A stretch of DNA of 64,000 nt from Geobacteraceae bacterium (GTDB lineage: Bacteria; Desulfobacterota; Desulfuromonadia; Geobacterales; Pseudopelobacteraceae). The notes under the pieces are model-generated. The model was not told where the DNA came from, made no database searches, and saw only the letters and a program-made list of their open reading frames with translations. Positions within the stretch are counted from its first letter, which is position 1, and the number at the start of each line of letters is the position of its first letter. Location: positions 1-64,000 of the forward strand of contig JANXYR010000038.1 in assembly GCA_025355965.1 (NCBI GenBank), read 5' to 3'. A program made the position numbers and the translations under genes. Positions 28,286 through 37,485 of this stretch are shown piece by piece.

Positions 28286-29548
28286 ATGCCATTTGAACTA
28301 TTTATCGGCTTGCGCTATCTGAAAGCAAAACGTAAATCAACCTTTATTTCGATTATTACGTTTATCTCCACGGCTGGAGTTATGCTGGGTGTAATGGCAT
28401 TAATTGTTGTACTTGCCGTCATGACAGGCTTTGAAAATGACCTTCAGGAGAAGATTCTGGGCACGAACGCCCATATCGTAGTTATCCGAAACGGGGCACC
28501 GATGGAAGATTATCAATCGGTGATTGAAAAGCTGATGAAATTTAAAGGTGTTCAGGCAGCAACACCTTTTATCTACAATCAGGTTATGCTCTCTTCCGGC
28601 AAGAACGTATCCGGCGTTGTTCTGCGCGGTATTGATGTCACCACCGATCGTCAGGTTACACGACTAAGCAGTTCAGTTGTAGAGGGTAGTATCAATGGAC
28701 TTGATCCAAAAATGGGAACGGGATCAGACATGACACCAGGCTTGATGGTCGGCAAAGAGCTGGCAAAACATCTCAACCTGTTTCTTGGCGACAAGGTCAA
28801 CGTAATATCACCGATGGGTAATATTACACCACTCGGCATGATGCCGCGCATGAAGCCGTTCAAGGTTACCGGAATCTTTAATACTGGAATGTTTGAATAT
28901 GACTCAACTCTCGCCTACGTCAGCCTTGACCAGGCCCAGCGTTTTTTTGATCTCGGTGATACAGTTACCGGTATACAGTTGAAAGTTGAGGATGTGTATC
29001 ACACCGATGAACTGGCTCGCAACATCAACCGCCAAATGGGGGTCAACTTTTACGCGCGCGACTGGATGCAGATGAACAAAAATATTCTGTTTGCGTTGAA
29101 AACTGAAAAAATTGTTATGTTTATCATCTTGACCCTGATCGTACTGGTCGCCGCCTTTGGTATCGCTTCAACACTCTTCATGGTCGTCATGGATAAAACA
29201 AGGGATATTGCGATTCTTAAGTCAATGGGAGCAACCGCTGCCAGCATCATGAAGATTTTTGTACTTGAAGGTCTTATTATCGGTGTCATCGGTACAGCTT
29301 TGGGAGTTGTTTCTGGCCTGCTGATCGCACTCAATCTGGAACCGATTATTGACACTATCCAGAAAATAACCGGGCAGAATTTCTTCAGCAAGGATATTTA
29401 CTACCTGGACCACTTCCCTTCTCTGGTGATGCCATCCGATGTAGTGCTTATTTCAGTCACTGCCGTATTGATCTCCTTTCTGGCCACGCTCTATCCGGCA
29501 TGGCAGGCTTCAAGAATGCTTCCGGCAGAGGCGCTTCGCTATGAGTAG
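28286..29548 (+). CDS. lolC: Lipoprotein-releasing ABC transporter permease LolC/LolE-type
   Basis: A 420-residue inner-membrane subunit with four transmembrane helices: one near residues 22-46, a large periplasmic (MacB-like) domain, then three near 272-300, 318-345 and 378-402. The ending [18 protein letters not shown] is the LolC/E signature. With LolD it extracts outer-membrane lipoproteins from the inner membrane and hands them to LolA. One permease gene only is present, so it probably forms a homodimer (LolF-like arrangement), as in many non-enteric bacteria. It overlaps lolD by eight bases. Confidence 0.92.
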   Translation: MPFELFIGLRYLKAKRKSTFISIITFISTAGVMLGVMALIVVLAVMTGFENDLQEKILGTNAHIVVIRNGAPMEDYQSVIEKLMKFKGVQAATPFIYNQVMLSSGKNVSGVVLRGIDVTTDRQVTRLSSSVVEGSINGLDPKMGTGSDMTPGLMVGKELAKHLNLFLGDKVNVISPMGNITPLGMMPRMKPFKVTGIFNTGMFEYDSTLAYVSLDQAQRFFDLGDTVTGIQLKVEDVYHTDELARNINRQMGVNFYARDWMQMNKNILFALKTEKIVMFIILTLIVLVAAFGIASTLFMVVMDKTRDIAILKSMGATAASIMKIFVLEGLIIGVIGTALGVVSGLLIALNLEPIIDTIQKITGQNFFSKDIYYLDHFPSLVMPSDVVLISVTAVLISFLATLYPAWQASRMLPAEALRYE

Positions 29549-30221
29549 CCTACTGGAGGTCAGGGGGCTATGTAAAACCTACACCTGTGGCTCAAACCGC
29601 CTTGAAGTGCTCAGCGGGATTGATCTCAACCTGGAGTCCGGCACAACGACAGCTCTAGTCGGTGCATCCGGTGCAGGAAAGAGCACGTTGATGCATCTAC
29701 TGGGAGCACTTGACCGCCCAACATCGGGAACGGTCAGTTTTCGCGGTGAAAACATTTTCAAAAAAAACGAACGTCAACTTGCTGCATTTAGAAATCAAAG
29801 TATCGGTTTTGTATTTCAGTTCCATCATCTTCTTCCGGAATTCACTTCGCTGGAAAATGTCATGATGCCGGCTTTGATCGCCAGAATTCCACGCCAAAAG
29901 GCACGTGAAGCAGCAAAGTCGCTGTTGGAGGATGTTGGACTCGGACAGCGCATGACGCATCGGCCGGGGGAATTATCCGGTGGCGAACAGCAACGGGTGG
30001 CTATTGCTCGGGCACTTGCACTTGGGCCTGAACTTTTGCTGGCTGATGAACCGACCGGCAACCTTGACATGAAAACCAGCGACGGAATACATGCCATGTT
30101 GGCAGAGTTGCAGACCAAAAAAGGATTGACGTTGGTAATTGTTACTCACAACGAACGCCTGGCAGCAGCCATGGGAACCACAATTCACCTGCTTGATGGC
30201 AAAGTGGAAAAAACTACATAA
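29541..30221 (+). CDS. lolD: Lipoprotein-releasing ABC transporter ATPase
   Basis: A 226-residue ATP-binding subunit, the usual LolD size. Walker [10 protein letters not shown] near 41-49, the signature L-S-G-G-E-Q-Q-R-V near 145-153 and Walker [13 protein letters not shown] near 164-175 are intact. The P-T-G-N-L-D form marks the MacB/LolD/FtsE group. It powers lipoprotein release with the overlapping lolC product. Fourteen bases separate it from bamA, so lipoprotein sorting and outer-membrane protein assembly are made from one message. Confidence 0.94.
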   Translation: MSSLLEVRGLCKTYTCGSNRLEVLSGIDLNLESGTTTALVGASGAGKSTLMHLLGALDRPTSGTVSFRGENIFKKNERQLAAFRNQSIGFVFQFHHLLPEFTSLENVMMPALIARIPRQKAREAAKSLLEDVGLGQRMTHRPGELSGGEQQRVAIARALALGPELLLADEPTGNLDMKTSDGIHAMLAELQTKKGLTLVIVTHNERLAAAMGTTIHLLDGKVEKTT

Positions 30222-30235
30222 TATCCGGGGGAAGC

Positions 30236-32542
30236 GTGCCCAGTTTCAGAAAAACAACATTTGCAATGCTATTAGCTTTGATTAGCTGCTCTACTCTTGC
30301 CTATGCTGAAGGTGAGAAGTTGGTAGAAATCAGGGTACAGGGAAATCGGCGCATCGAATCGGCAACAATTTTAAACGTAATAAAGTTGCACGCAGGCGAC
30401 ACCCTCCAGGACGAAAAGACTGATGCAGATATCAGAGCAATCTACAAATTGGGGCATTTCCGGGATGTAAAAGCTTTGAAAGAGGAGTCGGACAAGGGGG
30501 TTGTCCTTGTCTATTCCGTACAGGAAAAGGAGATAGTTCGCGATATTACGTTTGAGGGCAACAAAGAGATAACAACTGAGAAATTGAAGGAAGCGCTAGA
30601 ATTAAAGCAAAATTCTGTTTTTTCAGCGAAGGATCTGGCCAAAAGTGTTGTCAAAATCAAGAAATTGTATGGTGATGAAGGCTACTATCTGGCAGATGTG
30701 CAAACGCAGATAAAAAAGAATTCTCCAAGTGAATTGTCAGTTACGCTTAGAATTGTTGAAGGGGATAAGATCCTTATAAAAGAAATTCGCCTTGACGGCA
30801 TAAAGGCGTTCAGTGACAGTAAGCTCAAGGGAGTCATGGAGACTAAAGAAAAATGGTTTATGTCATGGCTGACTGGTGCTGGCACCTATAAAGAAGAGGT
30901 ACTCAAAAATGATGCTTTATTGCTTTCTGACTTTTACCTCAACAACGGATTTGTAAATATCAAGGTAGGCGAACCAATAGTAAAATTGAATGAAACAAAA
31001 ACCGCTCTGGATGTCTATATTGGCATTACCGAGGGAGAACAATACCGGATTGGAGCAATCGGGTTCAAAGGTGAACTGCTTGACCCGGAAGCTGATCTTC
31101 GAAAGAAGCTGAAAAGCATACCGGGAGAAACATTTAACCGATCCCTCCTGCGCACCGACATCGGCGTCCTAACCGATGTGTATGGTGATAAGGGTTATGC
31201 ATTCGCAACTATCAACCCTCAAACCCGTCAGGACAACGAAAAGAAGACTATAGATTTGACCTTTGATGTTGAAAAGGGTGATTTGGTATATATCGAGCGG
31301 ATAAATATTGCCGGCAACCCCAAAACCCGCGACAAGGTTATCCGCCGCGAAGTGCGCATCACTGAAAGCGGCCTGTACAGTGCAACCGGCTTAAAACGCA
31401 GTAAGCAGAACCTGATGAACCTCGGATTTTTCGAAGAAGCAAACATCGCAACCTCAAAAGGGAGCACCAGCAACAAACTCAATGTATCTGTCGATGTCAA
31501 AGAGAAACCGTCCGGCACCTTCAGTATCGGCGGCGGCTACAGTTCTCTGGATGGTTTTATCGGCCAAGGGTCTGTCCAACAGGCCAACTTCCTCGGTTTA
31601 GGGTTAAAGGCCAATCTTTCTGCTTCACTTGGTGGCAAATCTAAGACATACGCCTTGGGGCTGACAGACCCTTATTTTATGGATACCAAATGGACACTTG
31701 GGGGTGACCTTTACCGTTCAGAACGGGACTATACTGATTATAGCCGTCGTCTTATCGGTGGTGACATTAAAGCCGGCTATCCAATCAATGATTTTGTTGG
31801 TACTTTTTTGATGTATAAGTTTGAAATCAAAGATATTTACAACCCGGATACCGCCTATCAGTCGCTCCACGATACTGTTGGCAACGATACCTATCCGCTT
31901 GGCACGACAACCACCAGTTCCATCTATAGCAGTATCACCCACAACAACACCGACTACAGGATTGACCCATCAACCGGCATGATAAATTCGTTTTCTCTGG
32001 AGTATGCCGGCCTGGGAGGTGACAATAAATATGTCCGCCTTATTACGGACCACACCTACTTTCAACCGATTTATAAAAGGTTGATCGCATCAACTAAATT
32101 AACACTAGGTTATATCGGAGAAGTCGGTCAACCGATCCCGATTGATGAGAAGTTCTATCTGGGTGGTATTTATTCATTACGCGGTTATAGAACCCGGACG
32201 GTATCACCCACAAACACCCTGCTTGTAAAAGATAATTACGGTTCCCAAACAAACCAGCAGCTGTATATGGGCGGTAATAAGGAAGCTTTCGGTAATGTGG
32301 AAATTACCTTGCCTCTGCTCCCCGAAGCGGGCCTCAAAGGAGTCGTGTTTTTCGACTATGGCAATTCCTTTAACGACGTATCTAAAGTTTTTGATACCAT
32401 GCTGATGAGCTATGGCTGGGGAATCCGCTGGGCTTCCCCCATTGGTCCACTCCGTCTTGAATATGGCATTCCGATCAATCCACGAAATAGCATCGACAGC
32501 ACAAACGGTAAACTTGAATTTTCTATCGGCAGCATGTTTTAG
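30236..32542 (+). CDS. bamA: Outer-membrane protein assembly factor BamA
   Basis: A 768-residue Omp85 protein. A signal peptide (1 to about 24, A-Y-A-E) is followed by five POTRA domains (about 28-350, first with V-Q-G-N-R-R-I-E) and a C-terminal 16-strand barrel. The barrel loop carries the conserved Y-S-L-R-G-Y-R motif near 655 and the chain ends in Phe, the C-terminal signature of barrel proteins. It folds and inserts outer-membrane proteins. The start is GTG at 30236 behind GGGGGAAG. Its neighbour skp encodes the matching periplasmic chaperone. Confidence 0.95.
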   Translation: MPSFRKTTFAMLLALISCSTLAYAEGEKLVEIRVQGNRRIESATILNVIKLHAGDTLQDEKTDADIRAIYKLGHFRDVKALKEESDKGVVLVYSVQEKEIVRDITFEGNKEITTEKLKEALELKQNSVFSAKDLAKSVVKIKKLYGDEGYYLADVQTQIKKNSPSELSVTLRIVEGDKILIKEIRLDGIKAFSDSKLKGVMETKEKWFMSWLTGAGTYKEEVLKNDALLLSDFYLNNGFVNIKVGEPIVKLNETKTALDVYIGITEGEQYRIGAIGFKGELLDPEADLRKKLKSIPGETFNRSLLRTDIGVLTDVYGDKGYAFATINPQTRQDNEKKTIDLTFDVEKGDLVYIERINIAGNPKTRDKVIRREVRITESGLYSATGLKRSKQNLMNLGFFEEANIATSKGSTSNKLNVSVDVKEKPSGTFSIGGGYSSLDGFIGQGSVQQANFLGLGLKANLSASLGGKSKTYALGLTDPYFMDTKWTLGGDLYRSERDYTDYSRRLIGGDIKAGYPINDFVGTFLMYKFEIKDIYNPDTAYQSLHDTVGNDTYPLGTTTTSSIYSSITHNNTDYRIDPSTGMINSFSLEYAGLGGDNKYVRLITDHTYFQPIYKRLIASTKLTLGYIGEVGQPIPIDEKFYLGGIYSLRGYRTRTVSPTNTLLVKDNYGSQTNQQLYMGGNKEAFGNVEITLPLLPEAGLKGVVFFDYGNSFNDVSKVFDTMLMSYGWGIRWASPIGPLRLEYGIPINPRNSIDSTNGKLEFSIGSMF

Positions 32543-32587
32543 TTTTTTAGGGCATAACAGCCCATATCCATTAAAGGAGAAGTATTC

Positions 32588-33103
32588 ATGAAACGCATTA
32601 TTTTGGCAAGTATCGTAGCTGCGTGTATCGCATCAACATCTGTTTTTGCAGCTGATCTCAAACTCGGCTATATCGACATGCAGCGTGCACTGACCGGTTC
32701 CGAAGCGGGGAAAGAAGCCAAAGAGCAACTGGCCTCTAAAGTTAAGAAGTATCAGGACGAGATCAATGTAAAGCAGGACGATCTCAAAAAATTAAAAGAA
32801 GACCTGGAAAAGCAAGGGATGCTGCTCGCCGATGCGGCACGTGCTGCCAAAGAAAAGGATTACCAGAACAAGCTGAAAGACTTTCAGCGCTTTACCAAAG
32901 ATGCTCAGGATGAACTACAAGGCAAGGATGAAGAGTTGACCCGCAGAATTCTGGAAGGGATGGAGAAGGTTATCAAAGAATACGGCCAACAGAAAGGGTA
33001 TACTTTCATCTTTGTTAAAAATGAAAGTATGCTGTTCGTCGACGAAAAAGCTGATCTGACTGAAGAAGTATTGAAGTTATTCAATTCCAGCCGGAAGAAG
33101 TAG
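32588..33103 (+). CDS. skp: Periplasmic chaperone Skp/OmpH
   Basis: A 171-residue protein with a signal peptide (1-21, cleaved after V-F-A) and a mature part starting [10 protein letters not shown]. The centre (about 45-130) is very rich in Lys, Glu, Asp and Ala and forms the two long coiled-coil arms of the trimeric jellyfish-like chaperone. The C-terminal strand returns to the body (Y-T-F-I-F-V-K-N). It holds unfolded barrel proteins on their way to BamA. AAAGGAG precedes the ATG. The order bamA-skp-lpxD-fabZ-lpxA is the same as in E. coli. Confidence 0.92.
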   Translation: MKRIILASIVAACIASTSVFAADLKLGYIDMQRALTGSEAGKEAKEQLASKVKKYQDEINVKQDDLKKLKEDLEKQGMLLADAARAAKEKDYQNKLKDFQRFTKDAQDELQGKDEELTRRILEGMEKVIKEYGQQKGYTFIFVKNESMLFVDEKADLTEEVLKLFNSSRKK

Positions 33104-33107
33104 CACT

Positions 33108-34151
33108 ATGACACAGTCACTTACAGTTACAGAACTTGCTGTTTACCTAGGCGGTGTTGTTCAGGGAGACGGAACAGTAATGATTTCCGGCTTGGGTGCT
33201 CTCGAAACTGCAGGACCTGACACACTGACTTTTCTCGCAAACCCCAAATATGCTTCCAAAGTTGCAGAGACCTCTGCCGGCGCCGTTCTGATAGCACCGG
33301 GCGGAGAGCGTTATGGCCGCACCGCAATTGAAGTTGCTAATCCGTATCTCGGTTTTGCAAAACTGCTGACGCTGTTCTATACAGAGCCTCACAAAGCGAT
33401 GGGAGTAATGCCTGCAGCGATTGTCAGCGAGTCGGCATCTATTGGTGAAGCAGCAAGCATTTATCCCGGGGCCTGCATCGGTAAAAATGTTGTGGTTGGC
33501 AAGCGAACGGTTATCTACTCCGGTGCGGTGCTATATGACAACGTCATTATTGGTGAAGATTGCACCATCCACTCCAACGCTGTAGTTCGCGAACGATGCC
33601 GAATCGGCAACCGCTGCATCATTCAACCTGGAGCCGTAATCGGCTCTGATGGTTTTGGTTACGCGCCCGATGGCAACGGCTACTACCGAATCCCGCAAAT
33701 CGGTATTGTAGTTTTGGAGGATGATGTTGAAATCGGAGCGAACAGCTGTATAGACAGGGCAGCTATCGAAGTGACACGGATCTGTCGCGGTACAAAGCTG
33801 GACAACCTTGTACAGATTGCCCACAATTGCCAGATCGGTGAAGACTGCATGATCGTGTCACAAGTGGGCATATCTGGCAGCGCTAAGATCGGAAATCATG
33901 TCACGCTGGCGGGTCAGGTCGGTGTTGCAGGCCATCTCACTATCGGTGACAATGTACTTGTTGGCGCCCAATCCGGCGTACCTAGTTCTCTGCCTGCCAA
34001 CGCAGCCTATAGCGGAACTCCGACAATGCCGCATCGGGAATGGCTGAAATCTTCCATGGTTGTGCCACGATTGCCTGAACTGAAGAAAACGGTTTCTGCC
34101 CTCGAGAAGAGAATTACAGAGCTCGAAGCAAAATTGAATCAGGAGAAATAA
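33108..34151 (+). CDS. lpxD: UDP-3-O-acylglucosamine N-acyltransferase
   Basis: A 347-residue left-handed beta-helix enzyme that adds the second acyl chain during lipid A synthesis in the cytoplasm. The N-terminal uridine-binding domain (about 1-95) precedes hexapeptide repeats and a C-terminal helix ([12 protein letters not shown]). The catalytic histidine is His239 in V-Q-I-A-H-N. Four bases separate it from skp and one from fabZ. If the neighbouring gnn-like genes make a 3-amino sugar, its acceptor would be the amide-linked 3-acyl form. Confidence 0.95.
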   Translation: MTQSLTVTELAVYLGGVVQGDGTVMISGLGALETAGPDTLTFLANPKYASKVAETSAGAVLIAPGGERYGRTAIEVANPYLGFAKLLTLFYTEPHKAMGVMPAAIVSESASIGEAASIYPGACIGKNVVVGKRTVIYSGAVLYDNVIIGEDCTIHSNAVVRERCRIGNRCIIQPGAVIGSDGFGYAPDGNGYYRIPQIGIVVLEDDVEIGANSCIDRAAIEVTRICRGTKLDNLVQIAHNCQIGEDCMIVSQVGISGSAKIGNHVTLAGQVGVAGHLTIGDNVLVGAQSGVPSSLPANAAYSGTPTMPHREWLKSSMVVPRLPELKKTVSALEKRITELEAKLNQEK

Positions 34152-34152
34152 T

Positions 34153-34602
34153 ATGCAACTGGATGTCAACGAAATCATGAAGATCCTTCCGCATCGCTAC
34201 CCGTTTCTGATGGTTGACCGGATTATTGAAGTGGATCATGGTAAACGCTGTGTAGGCTTAAAAAACGTTACTATCAACGAACCATTTTTCCAGGGACATT
34301 TTCCAGGTCACCCGGTAATGCCGGGCGTACTGATCATAGAAGCAATGGCCCAGGTGGCGGGTATTATGGCGTATCTGGCTTCTGATGAAGCAATCCGTGC
34401 CAAGGTGACCTACTTTATGGCAATCGACAATGCCCGTTTCCGCAAACCTGTTCTTCCCGGCGATCAATTGCGCATTGAGGTTACAACAACGATGAACCGT
34501 AGAGGAATCTGGGGCGTGGCCGGCAAAGCATTTGTTGGCGATACCCTGGTAACCGAGGCCGATCTTAAGGCAACCTTTGCGGACGCGCCGAACGCTAAAT
34601 AA
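34153..34602 (+). CDS. fabZ: 3-hydroxyacyl-[ACP] dehydratase FabZ
   Basis: A 149-residue hotdog-fold dehydratase of fatty acid synthesis. Catalytic His49 and Glu63 lie in [20 protein letters not shown]. It competes with LpxA and LpxD for 3-hydroxyacyl-ACP, which explains its place among lipid A genes. The ATG lies one base behind the lpxD stop and a GGAGAAAT box overlaps the lpxD end, so translation is coupled. Length is typical. Confidence 0.95.
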   Translation: MQLDVNEIMKILPHRYPFLMVDRIIEVDHGKRCVGLKNVTINEPFFQGHFPGHPVMPGVLIIEAMAQVAGIMAYLASDEAIRAKVTYFMAIDNARFRKPVLPGDQLRIEVTTTMNRRGIWGVAGKAFVGDTLVTEADLKATFADAPNAK

Positions 34603-34670
34603 GCAGTATAAGTGCGTTAGAACTATTAGCCATCCCCCTTCATGAGGGGAAATCATACGGGAGAAACATC

Positions 34671-35453
34671 ATGATCCACCCGACCGCAATAATTGATCAA
34701 ACAGCCAATCTGGCCACAGACGTAGAAGTAGGACCGTACGCCATCATTGGCAAATTTGTCACAATTGGCAAGGGGACGTCTGTAGGCGCTCATGCCATCG
34801 TCGGTGACTGGACTCATATTGGAAATAATAACCAGATTTTCCCACAGTCATCCGTCGGCGCCCCGCCTCAGGATCTTAAATACCGCGGTGAAGAGTGTTG
34901 GACCAGAATCGGCGATAACAACATGATTCGTGAATTTGCCACCATCCACCGTGGCACGGTTACCGGGCATGCTGAAACCGTTATCGGTAACAACAACATG
35001 TTTATGGCCTATTCACACGTCGCTCACGACTGCATTATCGGCAACGGCGTAGTCATGGCAAATGTAGCCACACTGGCAGGACACGTTACAATTGAGGACA
35101 ACGTCATCATCGGTGGCCTGGTTGCCGTTCACCAGTTCGCCTCCATTGGAATGAATGCAATGGTCGGAGGTGGCACAATGGTCTCTCTGGATATCCTTCC
35201 TTATACGATAGCAACCTCCGCAAAACGACGTGACACCAAACTGCGCGGACTCAACCTGATTGGCCTCAAACGGCGCGGATTCTCCGTGGATACGATCAAC
35301 AACCTGAAAAAAACATACAAAACACTCTTCATGGCCGGGCTGAAGATGCCAGACGCACTTGCACGAATTAAATCAGAAATCACGGATTGCCCGGAAGTGG
35401 ATTATCTGCTGGCATTCATTGAAAAATCAAAGCGCGGAATCTGCCGCGGATGA
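34671..35453 (+). CDS. lpxA: Acyl-ACP:UDP-GlcNAc(3N) acyltransferase
   Basis: A 260-residue left-handed beta-helix protein that starts lipid A synthesis by placing a 3-hydroxyacyl chain on the sugar's position 3. Catalytic His119 and helper His116 lie in S-H-V-A-H-D-C. After the helix the chain reads Y-T-I-A-T-S-A-K-R-R-D-T-K-L: compared with E. coli, the Gly173 acyl-length position appears as Ser and about three extra residues follow. The downstream gnnA/gnnB-like genes suggest that its substrate may be UDP-GlcNAc3N, giving an amide. The stop overlaps the next gene by four bases (ATGA). Confidence 0.94.
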   Translation: MIHPTAIIDQTANLATDVEVGPYAIIGKFVTIGKGTSVGAHAIVGDWTHIGNNNQIFPQSSVGAPPQDLKYRGEECWTRIGDNNMIREFATIHRGTVTGHAETVIGNNNMFMAYSHVAHDCIIGNGVVMANVATLAGHVTIEDNVIIGGLVAVHQFASIGMNAMVGGGTMVSLDILPYTIATSAKRRDTKLRGLNLIGLKRRGFSVDTINNLKKTYKTLFMAGLKMPDALARIKSEITDCPEVDYLLAFIEKSKRGICRG

Positions 35454-36394
35454 GAACACTCAGAACTGCTGTCATAGGTGTCGGTTATCTGGGTAATTTT
35501 CATGCCCAGAAATATGCTGCGATTCCGGATGTTGACCTTGTCGGAGTTGTGGATAACGACCCGAAACGTGCGTCAGAGATTGCCTCTGCGCTTGGAACCC
35601 AGGCTTTTAGCGACCATCGTGACCTGATCGGGAAGGTCGATGCTGTCAGCGTAGTTGTCCCCACGCAGTTCCATTATGCTGTGGCACGCGACTTTCTTGC
35701 TGCCGGCGTTCATGTTCTGATCGAAAAGCCGATTACCGTCACAATCGAAGAAGCTGATGAACTTATAGCACTGGCGGCCAGTAACAACGTAGTTTTTCAG
35801 GTTGGCCATCTTGAACGTTTTAACCCAGTTTTACAGGCACTTGACGGTGTACTTCAGGAACCGCTTTTTATTGAATCGGTTCGCATCGCCCCCTTCAAAC
35901 CACGTGGCACAGATGTGAATGTGGTTCTTGACTTGATGATCCACGACATAGAAATCATTCAGCATATTGTCAAATCACCAGTCGAGCGGGTTGATGCCGT
36001 CGGCGCTCCTGTCTTTACCGGTGAAGAAGACATCGCTAACGCCCGTATTCTTTTCGAGAACGGCTGTGTTGCCAACGTCACCGCCAGTCGTATCAGCCTG
36101 AAGAGTGAGCGTAAGATGCGAATCTTCCAGCGTAGCGCATATATTACTCTCGACTTTCAAAACCGCAAGATACTAGTAGCCCAACAGGGAGTTGGCGAAC
36201 TGTTCCCTGGTGTTCCCAACATTAAAGTTGACGAGCGTGAACTCGGCGAAGCCGATGCACTGAGAAGCGAGATCGAGTCGTTCCTGACCGCAATCCGTGA
36301 AGGAAAAGAGCCGGAAGTAAGCGGACGTGACGGCAGAATGGCGCTGGAAACAGCGCTCAAAATCAATCTCAGCCTTGACAGGAGACCTTCATGA
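35450..36394 (+). CDS. gnnA: Gfo/Idh/MocA oxidoreductase, GnnA-like (UDP-GlcNAc 3-dehydrogenase)
   Basis: A 314-residue NAD(P)-dependent sugar oxidoreductase. The Rossmann motif G-V-G-Y-L-G-N-F-H lies at 10-18, the catalytic E-K-P at about 92-94, and D-L-M-I-H-D-I-E near 161-168 is the family's substrate His/Asp site. In Acidithiobacillus and Leptospira, GnnA oxidises the 3-hydroxyl of UDP-GlcNAc and GnnB aminates it, giving the precursor of diamino lipid A. This gene overlaps lpxA and the aminotransferase by four bases each, in the slot often held by lpxI. A WlbA/WbpB-type role in another nucleotide sugar is the main alternative, but the lpxA-lpxB context favours GnnA. Confidence 0.78.
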   Translation: MRTLRTAVIGVGYLGNFHAQKYAAIPDVDLVGVVDNDPKRASEIASALGTQAFSDHRDLIGKVDAVSVVVPTQFHYAVARDFLAAGVHVLIEKPITVTIEEADELIALAASNNVVFQVGHLERFNPVLQALDGVLQEPLFIESVRIAPFKPRGTDVNVVLDLMIHDIEIIQHIVKSPVERVDAVGAPVFTGEEDIANARILFENGCVANVTASRISLKSERKMRIFQRSAYITLDFQNRKILVAQQGVGELFPGVPNIKVDERELGEADALRSEIESFLTAIREGKEPEVSGRDGRMALETALKINLSLDRRPS

Positions 36395-37485
36395 TACCGA
36401 TGGTTGATCTAAAAACCCAATATCATAATCTGAAAGCAGAAATTGACCGGGCGGTTCTCGACGCTATCGAGAGTTCTCAGTTCATTCTGGGACCAAATGT
36501 AACCGCCTTCGAACAGGAAACTGCAACATATCTGGGTGCTAAGCATGCGATATCCTGCGCTTCTGGCACTGATGCGCTGCAGCTTGCTATCTTGGCGGCC
36601 GGGATTAAACCGGGTGATGAGGTAATCACTACCCCCTTTACCTTTATCGCCACTGCTGAAGCGATCTGCTACGCAGGAGCCACACCGGTTTTTGTCGATA
36701 TAGATCCAAGTACTTTCAACATTGATCCGGCATTGATTGAAGCGGCCATTACGCCGCGCACAAAAGCGATTATCCCGGTCCACCTATTCGGCCAACCGGC
36801 AGACATGACACCGATCAAAGCAATCTGCGACAAACATGGTCTGCTGTTGATTGAAGACTGTGCTCAATCATTTGGCGCCGCAACCGGTGGCGCCATGACC
36901 GGGACTATAGGGCCGCTTGGCTGTTTCAGCTTTTTTCCCAGCAAAAATCTCGGCTGCTATGGTGACGGCGGGCTTATCACCTGTGCCACTGACGAACTTG
37001 CCGAACAGATCAAGGTACTACGTAACCATGGTAGCCGCGTTCGCTACCACCACAGCGTAATCGGCTTCAACAGCCGTCTTGACGATATCCAGGCCGCAAT
37101 CCTTCGAGTCAAACTCCGGCAGATTGACCAGTTCAACGCCGGACGCCGCCGTGTAGCCCACCTGTACTCTGAATTGCTGAGTGACATTGTCACGGTACCT
37201 TATGAAGATGGCCAGGGCGTTCACGTTTATCACCAATATACCGTACTGACTGACCGTCGCGATGCCATCATGGCAAAATTGTCCGAAAAACAGGTTTCAT
37301 CCGCCGTCTACTACCCGATCCCGCTCCATAAACAGGATGTTTTTGCTGAAGCGTACGCAAATGTGAGCCTTCCGGTTGCAGAGGATGTGGCAAATCGCTG
37401 CATGTCGCTGCCGGTCTACCCGGAAATGCCGGAAGAATCGATTCGTCTGGTCGCGCAAAGCATTCGAGAGGCGCTGGTTGGATAG
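36391..37485 (+). CDS. gnnB: DegT/DnrJ/EryC1 aminotransferase, GnnB-like
   Basis: A 364-residue PLP-dependent sugar aminotransferase. The internal aldimine lysine is Lys185 in F-F-P-S-K-N-L-G, with S-G-T-D-A-L near 58-63 and E-D-C-A-Q-S near 155-160 holding the cofactor. It would transaminate the 3-keto sugar produced by the overlapping oxidoreductase to UDP-GlcNAc3N. Overlaps of four bases upstream and eight downstream (with lpxB) make this part of the lipid A block rather than a stray glycan gene. The closest characterised relatives I know are GnnB and WbpE-type enzymes. Confidence 0.78.
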   Translation: MIPMVDLKTQYHNLKAEIDRAVLDAIESSQFILGPNVTAFEQETATYLGAKHAISCASGTDALQLAILAAGIKPGDEVITTPFTFIATAEAICYAGATPVFVDIDPSTFNIDPALIEAAITPRTKAIIPVHLFGQPADMTPIKAICDKHGLLLIEDCAQSFGAATGGAMTGTIGPLGCFSFFPSKNLGCYGDGGLITCATDELAEQIKVLRNHGSRVRYHHSVIGFNSRLDDIQAAILRVKLRQIDQFNAGRRRVAHLYSELLSDIVTVPYEDGQGVHVYHQYTVLTDRRDAIMAKLSEKQVSSAVYYPIPLHKQDVFAEAYANVSLPVAEDVANRCMSLPVYPEMPEESIRLVAQSIREALVG

